Under the pieces are notes generated by a model. The model had not been told where the DNA came from. It saw only the letters and a list, made by a program, of their open reading frames with translations, and did no database searches. 64,000 nt of DNA from Populus alba (taxonomy: Eukaryota; Streptophyta; Magnoliopsida; Malpighiales; Salicaceae), in the NCBI RefSeq assembly GCF_005239225.2, contig NC_133293.1, positions 4,092,001-4,156,000 on the forward strand, read 5' to 3'. Of the stretch, positions 37,123 to 49,000 are shown piece after piece. A program made the translations under genes and the position numbers. Each line of letters opens with the position of its first letter. Within the stretch, counting starts at the first letter, position 1.

Positions 37123-38170
37123 TGACCTATGGATCAGATATTAATATTTTTATATATTTTAATGATAAAAATAATTGGAAAATGAACTAATAATATTCTT
37201 GATTGAAAATAAGTTTAAACAGGTTTATATAAAAATCACATCAACAAGCATGAAGAATTGAATGAAGAAATCAATCAATAAATCCAAGATGCAAAGCAAG
37301 TAAAGACTTATTTTTTTAAGTATTCATTTTAGTGCTAAATGTATAAAATTTTGTATCTTGCTTAATAGCACAATTAAAATGAACTCACACACATTAAATT
37401 GCATGCATTACATGATTGATACATGATTTGATAAAATATAGATTAGTCAGTTCAAGTTTTACCAGGTTTAAAACTGTCAAAATTGGTATTCTACATGAAT
37501 CAATCAACCATTTAGTTATACCAAGTGAACTGATAGACCGCTTATTCATCAAGGATGAACACCTAGAAATCTATAGCAATTAGTCGATGGATCATCCTAA
37601 CCATATAAACTAGTCAACCATTTTATCTGTCAAAAGAACAATAACGACTATAAAACAACTATTTTATATATATAAACACACATAATCACATAAAGAATCA
37701 AACCATATATCATATACAAGCTATCTTAAAAGAAAAACCACTTTAAAATCATTAATCTCTAATTATACTTATATTTGTGCATTAAAACCTTTATAATCTT
37801 GCATAAGAGTATATATTCTCATTCTCATAACACTTGAACACTTTCTAATCCATTAAGTACTATCTCATGAGATATAGAGATATTAGAACTTTCAATTGTA
37901 TTATCTACTCTTTATGAGAGTATTGTTACATTTCAAACATTTGTAATCCTTCAAAAATTTAAGTGAAAAACTCTATATCATTATCACAAAGGTGAGGAAT
38001 CTTAAAGAGAGCATTTCTTCAAGTGGTGAAAATGATCTTAGTGAGAATTCATCAAGGATATTGTAATCTTGTTGAACCAAGGCTTTGATTAGTAAACAAT
38101 ATAATACTGAAGATCAATTTAGTGCTTGAGGTGTGGATATAAGCTCATTGAACCACATTAAAAACCGAGT
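37123..38170 (+). repeat. Probable 3' LTR of the preceding element
   Basis: It starts at a candidate TGTTGACC (37123) and shows TATATATATAAAC near 37655-37675. It ends in a region (GGTGTGGATATAAGCTCATTGAACCACATTAAAAACCG at about 38138-38170) like the ends of many plant LTRs (GTGGACGTAGGC...CCGAACCAC). It follows the gag relic with the pol region missing. End points are approximate. Confidence 0.4.
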
Positions 38171-39271
38171 TTGCAATTTCCATTCCTATACTCTTTACTA
38201 TAAGTACTTTAATTACATTACATTGTTAGTTAATTGTGTTTAATTGATTCAATTGTAATATTTATTAGTATTAGTGAAATATCTAATTCACATCTCTTAG
38301 ATTTTATTATTGTTTTAATACTAAAAAAAAAATTTCACTTTTTAAAAAAAATTTAACACATTTTTATGTTCATATTAATTAAATGTAATGGCTTCACTAA
38401 AAATTATTAAATTAGTTAATTTCAATACATAATTTTATAAAGTACATGCGTGTAAATTATCCATTTAATTTATAACAAAGAAATTGAAGAAACCTAATAA
38501 AAATGAGCAATCATATTTTAAAAGTACATTAGTTTTTTTATTTTTATCGTCATGACTAAAATATCCATTACCATAAACTGTTAAATAACATGCCATATAT
38601 TACTCAAGTATTTTTCGTAGGAGCATGAAAGTTTATTAATTAATCAAGATATTACTTAATCAATAATTTATTAATTTATACATTATTAATAAAAGAAAAT
38701 TTATCAAGGTATTCTTTATTTTTTTTCTCAAAACAATAAACATATTATGTATATTGTGATTATATGAATATTATCTAATTATTGATTACAAATTATCGTT
38801 ATTTTATTTTTATTTTTTCAAAAATTATATTTTAAAAAAAATTAAAAATTAAGTATCTTTTGAACTACTAAAGAAAAATCAAGGATTTTAAAGTTATTAA
38901 ATGATAAATAAATTATTAAAAACATTATAGAAAATGACAGAAAATAAAGTTGAAGATGATAGTTTTATACCACAAAAAAAATGCTCTCAAAGCAACAGTC
39001 ACGTTACATTATTATTATTTTTGCAATATAAGAACACCACAGCATAGAGGAATTATTAAAGTTATATTTTACAAAGACTCTTTCAATCATGGATATATAC
39101 AATTTTAATACATATAAATAATATTAATTTATATATCAAATAAAATCTACATGTATTTTTAATATATTATTTTATAAATTTGCCATTGTAGTCCCTAACT
39201 AGTAAAAATATTATTAAATCAAGTTATTATCCCTTTTTTTATTTTTATCTTTTTTCTTTTATCCTTTTTCC
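38171..39271. other. AT-rich intergenic, no gene seen
   Basis: Very AT-rich spacer with no coding, RNA or clear repeat structure that I can support. Confidence 0.4.
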
Positions 39272-39279
39272 ATTTTGAA

Positions 39280-39553
39280 CAGTGTTTTGAAACCCAGCCC
39301 GGTCCGGCGGGTCGACTCGGGACCCGAGACTGGAACCGGGTCGGGTTGAAGGAAAAAAAGAAAGAAAAAACTCGATGTGACCCGACTAACCCAGTTGACC
39401 CGATCAAGACCCGCCCGTAAACCCATTGACTTTTTTTTTCCTTACCAAAACAACATCGTTTTGATTTAAAAAAAAAAATTGAGCCAGTCAACCCGGTGAC
39501 CCGGTCAAGACTCGAAACCCAAGCCTTGAACCGGGCCGAGTCTTGAAACTATG
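39280..39553. mobile_element. GC-rich hAT-type MITE with 8-bp target duplication
   Basis: A 274-bp island of CCGG/GACCCG-rich sequence in AT-rich DNA, flanked by an exact 8-bp repeat ATTTTGAA (39272-39279 and 39554-39561). Its ends are inverted and similar: the left begins CAGTGTTTTGAAACCC, the right, reverse-complemented, begins CATAGTTTCAAGACTC, about 18 of 26 matching. Eight-base duplications with CAxxG ends point to the hAT superfamily. No transposase is encoded, so it is non-autonomous. An open frame across it (39219-39491, minus) is an artefact. Confidence 0.78.
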
Positions 39554-39646
39554 ATTTTGAATTACATTGTCGAGCATCGTAATTATGTTAGTGAATAGCT
39601 GAAGCAAGCCTTAACTCGTAAAATCAAGAAACATTATACAATCAAC

Positions 39647-39832
39647 CTTGATAGATAGCTCATCTGGTTAGGCTTTGAGTTTGCTTCCTAATAGTCACAA
39701 GTTAAAATCCTCTCAGGATCACTTAAGGCTTATATAGTCGTTAACTTCAGGATCCGTAAGATTAGTCAAGATACGCACAAGCTAACTCAAAACACTCATT
39801 AATTGAAAAAAAGAAAAAGAAAAAAAAAAGAT
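39647..39832 (+). mobile_element. tRNA-derived SINE with target-site duplication
   Basis: A-box-like TAGCTCATCTGGTTAG at 39656-39671, a degenerate B-box at 39698-39710, and an A-rich tail ending at 39830. It is flanked by ACATTATACAATCAAC (39631-39646) and ACATTATGCAATGAAC (39833-39848), 14 of 16 identical, a decayed target duplication. The body belongs to a different SINE family from the one at 1327. It lies about 190 bp past the ALY stop codon. Confidence 0.82.
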
Positions 39833-40025
39833 ACATTATGCAATGAACGACCAGACTATTAAGCTTATAACGAGCATAGAACCACCGAGTTCTTAAGCAC
39901 ATGTATTTGATTTCTGTTTGAAATTGGAAAAAGGAATAAAGAAATGATCGAGGGCAAAACACTTCTGATTATCACAGATTTTACTCGGATATTGTATAAA
40001 AAAAAAAAAGGGAAATGTCTTTGAG

Positions 40026-43000
40026 CTACGTGGGTATCAGTGCTAATATCTGATTCCTAATAATGCCCATGCATTTCTGTATCTCTGCATAAATGGGAAG
40101 GTTTGTTGAACAACATGGCTTCAAACTTGTAACTGCAGAATCCAGTACCACGGCGACGTCACTCGGTGGAAATTGTCTTTCTGTACATCTCTGCAATTTG
40201 TTTTCTCAAGACAATTAGGGATTGTTCTCCACAACAATCAATCAATGAGACATACCATTTTGTACGAGAAAAGGAAAGTATATTACATATCCTAATACTT
40301 GCCTGAATCATTAGTAAAGTAGCTACACAGTGTGAAATAAGCTCTGTAGGGATTTGTACTTCATTTTGGGTGGACAAATTGTTAAACTTTGCATCAGGTG
40401 CATCGTTAATTGCCTCTGGATTTGCTGCACAGGAACTTAATTGATCCTGAGAAGCCAGGGTACCTTGAGCTGAAATTGCAGGGATAGAAGATCTAATGGC
40501 TGGCACACTTGAATCATCTGCTGAAAGCTTATTATTTACAAAATCTATAGCGTCTTCAATACTATCAATGCTGCTTCCTTCCTTCTTCAAGGATGACATT
40601 GCCTGAAATAGTTAAGGTCATAAAAGATGCAGTATAGACAGTTGACTACAGTGCAGGGCTCACCATCAAAGACATGTTAATAGCCCTAATTTTTCTTCCA
40701 GACAACCTATGAGCATAGAGTTCTAACTATATGGTCCACTTACAAAGAGAAATACAATTGGTGGAAGATTAATATTGGTCTCTAAAATAGCAAAATTTGC
40801 TGATAGATGCAGGAGAATTGTTTCTCATACCTGCATAGCTGCATCAACCATTGTCTGGGCTTTCGTTCTTGAACTTTCAACAATTTCCACCACATGAGAT
40901 CCAGATTCTTGAGTATCATCCGTAGAAGAATCGAAGGAGCTGCTATGGCATGCTGGCTCATCTATATTGGCTACAGGCTTCAACAACACATGAGGGATGT
41001 TCCCTTGGTATGTGTTACGTTCCCTCAAGCAAGAGAGAGCAGAAGAGACCTGCATTAAGAAAGACAAGCAATTGGTGCTTGCATGATAAAGGAAAGGAAT
41101 TGAATCTGAAAAATGTCCATGTATAGCTCATACCAGCTCATTGACCTCATTTAACTGTAGGAGTACTGCAGCATAATGCTTTTTAAAAACTTCCGAATCC
41201 TTGAGAGAGTAATCTCCACGTTTTTGGCTTTCCACCACCTCATCATTCATGTGCTTCAACTCAGACACGACAGCCTCCTGCACATTTAAATATCCATCAG
41301 TTTTTTTGTCAAACACCAGCGTCATCAGAATCATTCAAAAGGTTTTCTATACAAGTGAAAAGAGCAAATACCATGTGAAACATAAATAACAAACTTACTA
41401 CATTAATGATTAACCGATGCAAAGCTAATTTAAATGGTACTCAAAGTACATGAAAAGTGTAGTTATGCAAATAATGGTATATAACACTAAATATGAAATC
41501 GAGAGCCCATAAATGTAAAGATCATCACAGGTGATGCATCAATCCTTGATTGAGTAAACTAGTGAAATTTATCAAAGTGAAAACATAAACAGTTTAGGCG
41601 TAATCAGCAATATGAAATACAACCTTTTTGTCAAGAGCTCGAGTTAATTCAGAAAGAGCATGGATATCAGCTTCCTTAGCTTGGATCTGTAAACAAAAAG
41701 AAGGCTGGGCACCAACAGTTTCACCTCCAATATTAACTTGTGTGTTAGAACCTAACAAACCCCCCTGGTAAAGACAATTCTTCTTAGATAAATGAATAGT
41801 GAAATAATATTTACACGAAATACTTAGCAACATCAATGCAACCATAAGGATGTGGAGTTATTCACCAGTTGATATAGCAGAACTTGAACTTCAATAAGGA
41901 CGATCCAATTAAAAATTCAATGGATACTACTTAGCTCATCCATTACCAAAAAAATATTAGGCAATGTTCTTGAATCTCATTAAATTGTACTCTGAGAACT
42001 TGGGTCATTAAGCTAGTTGAAACATAAAATATCCCTACAAAGTGCCATATTAGATCGTAAATGTGTTTTAGCGTCTGACATGAAAAATCTTAATAACATC
42101 CATACAAGGCTTAGTTAAACATTTAAACCCAAAGCATAAGTTACTACGTGAATACAACCATCAACAGCATGACCCCACACCAAGTACTCTTAGGCAAGTA
42201 CTCAGAAATTTGACAGGACATGCAAGAGGTGGCTTGTCTCAGTAGTGAACTGTGCCTTATATGAATATAGAGCCAATGAAAAACCACACTGCAGTTTAAA
42301 TGCAAAAAGAACCTCCATTTTTCAGCAGAAAACAGATTTTAATTGCTTAGCACATCTAACATTTAGGAAGACTTCAAAACTGATAAAATGTGATAAGCAT
42401 ATGGCTGAATTTAAATACCAAGGACTGCGCACCTTTGGCTGCTGTAATAAATCACTATAAGGATAAGTCAATGGGGAAGCATGTGGAAGAGCACTGGCAC
42501 CCTCCAGGTTCTCACATGGTGAAAATTTGAATTCTTCCATCTTCTCTGCTGGTTGCACATTGATTTTGAGCTCATTTAAGTTCTTAATGTATCTATTCAA
42601 AGCAATAGTGTGCCCAATCATAGATGCAGGCATGTTTTCCAGTGGATTCAAAGGCATGCAATGGACATCCTGCAGTAAAAAAGATGACTTGAAACAGGAT
42701 AAATAATCTGATTGAAGAGCTGAAATAAGATAAATTGGACTATTGGCTCTTGAATGCAAAACAAAGTGAACGGAGGGCATAAAAGATATTAGCAGCATGT
42801 CCTAAAGTCACAATCTATTTTTCGTTGATACAGAAGTGGAAAGTAAACTCACTTCATATGTTGGTAAACTATATTCACTACATTTTCTAACACCTGCTTA
42901 CTGGAACAATTGTAAGCATCCAGAATACACATAACCAGCTTGATATTCAGGTATCCAAGTCACTGACATGTGAAGGTGATGTTTCAAGTATAATAGGCGG

Positions 43001-46000
43001 TTGTGTAGAAGTGTATTAAAACTTAAATGCATCGGTCCTGTTCACTGCTGATGGTAAGCTATCTCCTTGCAGATTAAGACACAGTGGAAGAAAACAGTTT
43101 TTAGAGTTCATTTGCCTTGCCTAATTTTTCTGTATTCTGCAATTAGTTTCTTAGTTCGTGAATTGTAAGATAAAAAAGAAAACTTTTAACTTTGGTAAGA
43201 AAAACAGATCCAACATCCTTAGTTTGTGAACTATCACTGCTAGTTACTTATATTTAGATCATATTCACCGTAACTGCAAGACAAACTTACCACAATTTAG
43301 TTAACCAGGTGCAATTCAACAAACTATAAAGCACAAGCATACTGAAAGTCAATCATCAAATGAAAATGTCTTATTTTCATAAAACAACTCAATAAAGACA
43401 AATAACTTACCATGACAAATTCAACCCCTAGTTCAGGTCGGTCAAACTGAACACAGCAGCGACTATGATCAACAGTTAATATACTTCCATCATGAATCTC
43501 ACTTGTCCTTGGATGAAGAGCAAGAATGCGTTGACCAACTGATAAAGGTCGGGCTAAATCAGTTGGTAGTCCATCCCTAGTTCCAGCACGAAGTTCCGCA
43601 TAGTGTTCTCTAACAGATTCTCGATATTGGTAAAGCTTCTCTTTCTCTTCCTTCAAAAATTGCTCTGAAAATCTTCGTGGTTTACCAAGGGAACTGCATT
43701 GACGAGATAATCAAATCAAATTCTCTAGCTAAGACTTCAAGGATATGTCAAAGATAGCTTGAAACACACATGCAAGATAAAATTGGAAGCCACACACCTC
43801 CTAATGACACCCCATTCAACACGAGTTAGTCTTGGGATATGAGCCAATCCAACATGCTCCAGGTATTCAACAAATTCCCTTTTAGCAAACCATGGATAAT
43901 CTATTGCACTATTGAACCATTCAAAAACACACCATCTTCGGACTAGATACCGGGAAAGGCAATTAGAAAGCTTTCCCTGCAATTATGAAATATACATATG
44001 AAAAAGATAACTAGATATTCAGGAAGTTAACTCATGGATATGTAAATAATTAGCACATATCTAACCTTAAGACTAGGAACTCTGTCCTGTAATGAAGGAA
44101 TGACAGTATTAGATTGGCTATTTACAATTTTCTCAGAAGACTTCGAATCTCTCTTGACCAAGAGCTTTGGAGTGTTTAGCTTACGGCTACTCCTCACTTT
44201 AGTAGGCAAGTTGAATTGGTTGGCAGATAAAACCCGTATGGTAGTTGAAGCAGAATCATTCAATTCCCTTCCATGATTATTACTAGAAGAAGTATGTTCT
44301 GCAGGTTTCATCAATTTCCCTTCCTTAAAGTATGGGGCATCCTGCAAGCATTTTCCTTTACTCACAAAGTTATCATCATCTTTTGTAACCTAGAACCGAG
44401 AACAGAGATATAAGAATAACATCATTTAATAGGTCCTAGAAATAAAAGTTTCTATGTAGAAAGCACATTGATAGTGAACTTAAGTGACATTGGGCAGATA
44501 AAAGTTACCAAGGCAATCAAAATGCAGACTAATATAACAGAGGATCAACACTATGGATGAACGATGATGTAGAACAATTATCCTAAGAGTTTATAGACTA
44601 GATTGGCAAGGTCAAGCCTTAAAAAAAGTTTGCAAAGAAACCCAAAAGCATCTAATATGAGGCCTAAAGTTATTGTTTTTCTATTTTAATTATTTTTCTA
44701 GTTAATTTTGGATTTTAATTATTTGTTTCCTATTAACTTAGGAATTTTAATTTAATTAGTATTTTCCTATATAGTAATCCTAATGCTCAAGGAATTTTAT
44801 TAATTAGATAAAATTTAATGCTTGAGAACCCTAATTTTATCTTTACTATACGCTACATCAGATGACATCAAAGTGGGTTAACATTCAGATCAAAAGCAAA
44901 CGGAGAAGAGAATTGTGGAGCACAACCATCTTTGTGACAGTGATTAAGGGATAAAGGCTATTTGGGATCAGTTAGATTGTCATTCAGAAGCGATTTGGTG
45001 ACATCAACACCAGATTGATGGTGAACCATGAAAAGAATCATGGAGTAGTTGGTGGCAACCATTCTCATGATGGTGATCAGGGGATGCAGGTTGTCTGGGA
45101 TTAGCTAGATTGTTATTCAGTAGTGATAACAGCTTTAAAGGGCGAATGCAAACTAGGTTTGGCAACATCAATGCTAGATTTGATGACCTTATAACCACAC
45201 TTAAGACACTAGGGTTGTGCACAAACATGAGCTGGGAAAAAAGAGAGGCACACATCGAAGATGAAGCCCGCAACCAACCTATCATTGGACCAGTTCACGC
45301 AAATCCCCGTGGTTAGTATAACTACAAGTATTCATCTAATAGAGAATATCTATTTTGGCTGATGGGAGGCACAAACAGGAATCGCAAAGAGAAGAGAAAC
45401 ATGCTTAGAGACTTATCTTAATCTTGACCTTACCTTGGATCTATTTCTGAAATTCCACCTAGACGATCACTTGTCTATGTAAAAGGTGTTGGTAAAAATG
45501 TACTTAATGGTGGTCGTGGGACCTTGTTAGGTCAAGACAAACAACCACAACCTGAGAGAAAGAAATCAATCAATGTGATTGAATGTCAATATGAGCAAGA
45601 ACCTTTCGATTACAAAGATGTTCTATTCGAACCTGATGGAGGATAAAGAGGATTTATATGATGGTGAAAATCTTGCAAACAAGGACATGAATGAAGGGCT
45701 TAATAATTTATGACAAGTCTTCTGGAGATATTATGGAATATTATTTTAGTGTACTTTTAAATACAACGATTGCAGTATTGGAGGACATAGATGATGATGA
45801 ACTCAAGTTTGAAGTAGAAAAATGTTGGAAAGAACTACAAGTGGAATTCATAGAAACAGAGTATAACTTCATATATTGATTTTTTCTTTGTTATACACGC
45901 GAGTTCACATGTTAAAAACATGCTACTTCGTGAATAAGTTAGCTACAATATTATGTTCAAAGTAGTAGTGTATTTGGAGTGTAAAGGTTCGATTTCTAAC

Positions 46001-49000
46001 AGATAACTCGAGGACAAGTTTTTCTCGAGTGGGGGAGACTAACATAGAATAATTATCCCAAGAGTTTATGGACCAAATTGACTAGGTCAAGCCTGAAGTT
46101 ATTGTTTTCATGTTTTAATTATTTTTCTAGTTAATTTTGGATTTTAATTATTTGTTTTCTACTTGGCTTAAAACTTTTAATCTTAATATTTTACTATTGA
46201 AGAATCCTAATGCTAGATGGATTCAGTTAATTAGGTAAGTTTTAATTAGAAATCTTTTTTCTATAATGAATCTAGGATATGACTAATATAAACAAGAATG
46301 TCTAGTTTATTTTATGGAGAAAAAAGACTATTATTCATATTCAATAGAATACCAAAGAATTTTCTTTAGTTTTCTTTACAGTTTGGCATGTAATCTTAGG
46401 GCTTGAGAACCTTAGTTTTTCTTCGCTATACACTGCTTCAAATAGTGAGGTTGCATTGTGTTCCAAAATCCATCACGTTTGATAGATATATTAGGTTCCT
46501 TAGTCACTTATGATTACCTTTGTGGAAGATGTTTAATTCCTCTTTAAAGTTTAGTTATACTACTCATCCACAAACTAATGGCCAAACAGAGTCTCTAAGC
46601 AGAACTTTAGGCAATCTGATTCGTAGTATTTGTGGAGACAAGCCTAAATAGTAGGACATTGCATTAACTCGTGCAGAGTTTGCTTACAACAATTCCAAGC
46701 ACAGTGCAACTAGCAAGACACAATTTCAGATTGTGCACATGAAACCTCCAAATTATGTACTTGATCTACATTCACTGTCCAAAGTTGTTGGGTTTAGCAA
46801 GTCACCAGAGAATTTAGCTGAACAGGTACAAGTTATGGATCAAAAGGTCATGAGGAAACTAGAAGAATTAGCTTCTAGATATAAGCACACATTAGACAAA
46901 CATAAACGATTTAAATTGTTTCAAAAAGGAGATATGGTCATGATTTTCTTGCGCAAGGAGAGGTTTCCAGTAGGCACCTATAATAAGCTGAAGATGAAGA
47001 AATATGGTATGTACAAGATACTGAACTTAACTTGAGGACAAGTTTTTCTCAAGTGGAGGAAACTGATGTAAAACAATCATCTCAAGAGTTTATGGATTAG
47101 ATTGACAAGGCCAAGCCTAAAAAGAAGTCCACAAAGAAACCCGAAAGCATTTGATATGAAGCCTAAGTTTTTTTTTCTATTTTATTTTCCTAATTAATTT
47201 TGGATTTTAATCATTTATTTCCCACTTAGCTTAGAAATTTTAATTTAATTAGTATTTTACTATTTAAAAATCTTAATGCTAGATGAATTCTATTAATTAA
47301 GCAAGTTTTAATTAGGAATCTTTTTCTATAAAGGATTTTTGGACTAATATTTCTATAAAGGATTTTAGGACTGATATAAATAAAAATTTCTAGTTTATTT
47401 TATGGATTCATATTGTTATTCAGATTTAATAAAAATACTAGAGAATTCTCTACAGTTAGGTCTGCAACCTTAAGGTTTGAGAACCCTAATTTTATCTTCG
47501 CTATACGCTGCATCAAATGATATTTGTAATCCAAAATCAGTACTTACACACAGCAGGAAAAAAAAGGAAGGAAGAAAGAAATGAAAAGAAACGAAAAGGA
47601 CCACCCTTAAAACTTTAAAGGTCCCTACAAGATGCATTATAAACATATGATTGCTGTGAGATACAGCATGAATATAATGATAGCCATTGGGAGCCATAAA
47701 AAACCAAGAACCAGTATCCAGTTTTCCAATTATCAATTGCTAAAAATAAGAGCCCAGGTGAAAGACAGAAAATTAATTATTGAGAGCCACTAACATAATA
47801 TTTTTTTTGAAAAGGTGATGATTATCTATTCTAATGGATTTCCTCCTACAAATAAATATAGGTAAGCAAGTAGGAAGATAAGTGCGTAAAATGCAATTCT
47901 TAGTGCTCTCCTTGTTCCACAAATAGTTTCAGTAGGACCTAGCAGAAGTAAGGTCCCTAATTTAAGACACACATGCTGAGCATCACTTCCGTTACTGAAA
48001 GAAAGAATACAAATAACAATGTAGCAGCAGAAACAATTATAACAATATTGTCTACGAGAATAATCCAAATAATTACAGTACAACTATAATAATACAAGTC
48101 ATGATAAAACTTCAGAACTGAATGCAGGTTCCAGATTCATAAATTGCAAAACACACATCCTCTATAAATGGGTAGAATTTGTCACAAGAATATTATGTCA
48201 GGGTGCCAGATGCATAATGTTATTATCCAAAAGATTGTGATCCATAGCATGAAGCATTGAAATAACTCATAGCAGTTGCTGATTAAAATGGAAAAGAACT
48301 ACACACCTCAACCTTTTGAGATTCACCAAGATGAGAATCAGCATGCTTTTCATTTTCTGAAATCTGCAAGTTGTAAGCAACTTGCAGATTGGTAAACTCA
48401 TCGAGTATAAAAATCTAGCAAGTAAAGTAAAACATGAAAAATAGCATCAGCTATGGTTACAAAGATCCTTACTTTAGATGGTGAGGGCTTTTGTCTTCTT
48501 TTCCGCATCACAGGACTGATCTGATAGGGTGCTTCCTTTGCTTCTGGAATAGAAGTAACGTTATGAGTGAATACTTTTCCGTGTTTCGTGTTCTTGAAGG
48601 AGATAGGTTTTACACCAGGAGAAGAACGATTCCCTTTCAGCTTAGACTTGGCAACGATCCCGGTCTTTTCTTCCTCAACAAGAGCAGACAGCCCTGACAC
48701 ATTTTAACAAAAAGTTGGATTAGAAATTCACCAAAAACAGAGACATAACATAGAATGTAATCCTGTGCATTTAAACATTCAACAAGGAAAATAAAGAAAG
48801 ATTTCAAAGAGCTTGAGAATTGTAAGAATATTTGTTTTCACATTAAAACAGTCTGGGAGATATTATTCATTACATGTAATATAATGATCCCTCTCTCACA
48901 TTCATGTGGAGCCAAATGAGTTCCTAGATGAGGGCCCCGCGTGAATGTGAGAGGAGGAGCGTCTTACTGAAGAGATTGCAAAATAATTAACAAGTTTTGT

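Larger units (their letters stand above)
44565..47515 (+). mobile_element. Tandem, deleted Ty3/gypsy element with three LTRs, inside ALY intron 10
   Basis: Three related LTRs in the same orientation lie at 44565-44860, 46040-46440 and 47064-47515, each sharing AGAGTTTATRGA and the end GAGAACC...CGCTATACRCTG/CATCA. A primer-site relic (TGACATCAAAGT, 44863-44874) follows the first. Polypurine tracts precede the second (GAGTGGGGGAGAC) and third (AAGTGGAGGAAAC). The outer LTRs are flanked by AACGA (44560-44564) and AATGA (47516-47520), a 5-bp duplication with one change. It is antisense to ALY and lies wholly within the intron. Confidence 0.82.

Noticed and set aside
39219..39491. 90-codon minus-strand frame
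   Set aside because: It covers the GC-rich MITE, whose inverted ends and target duplication explain the sequence.
45110..45316. 68-codon plus-strand frame in the ALY intron as a host gene
   Set aside because: It lies between LTR 1 and LTR 2 and fits decayed gag-region sequence.
47826..48083. Minus-strand open frame in ALY intron 10 as an extra exon
   Set aside because: A splice acceptor exists, but in the required phase the first codon would be TAA, and the exons at 48307 and 44389 already join in phase.
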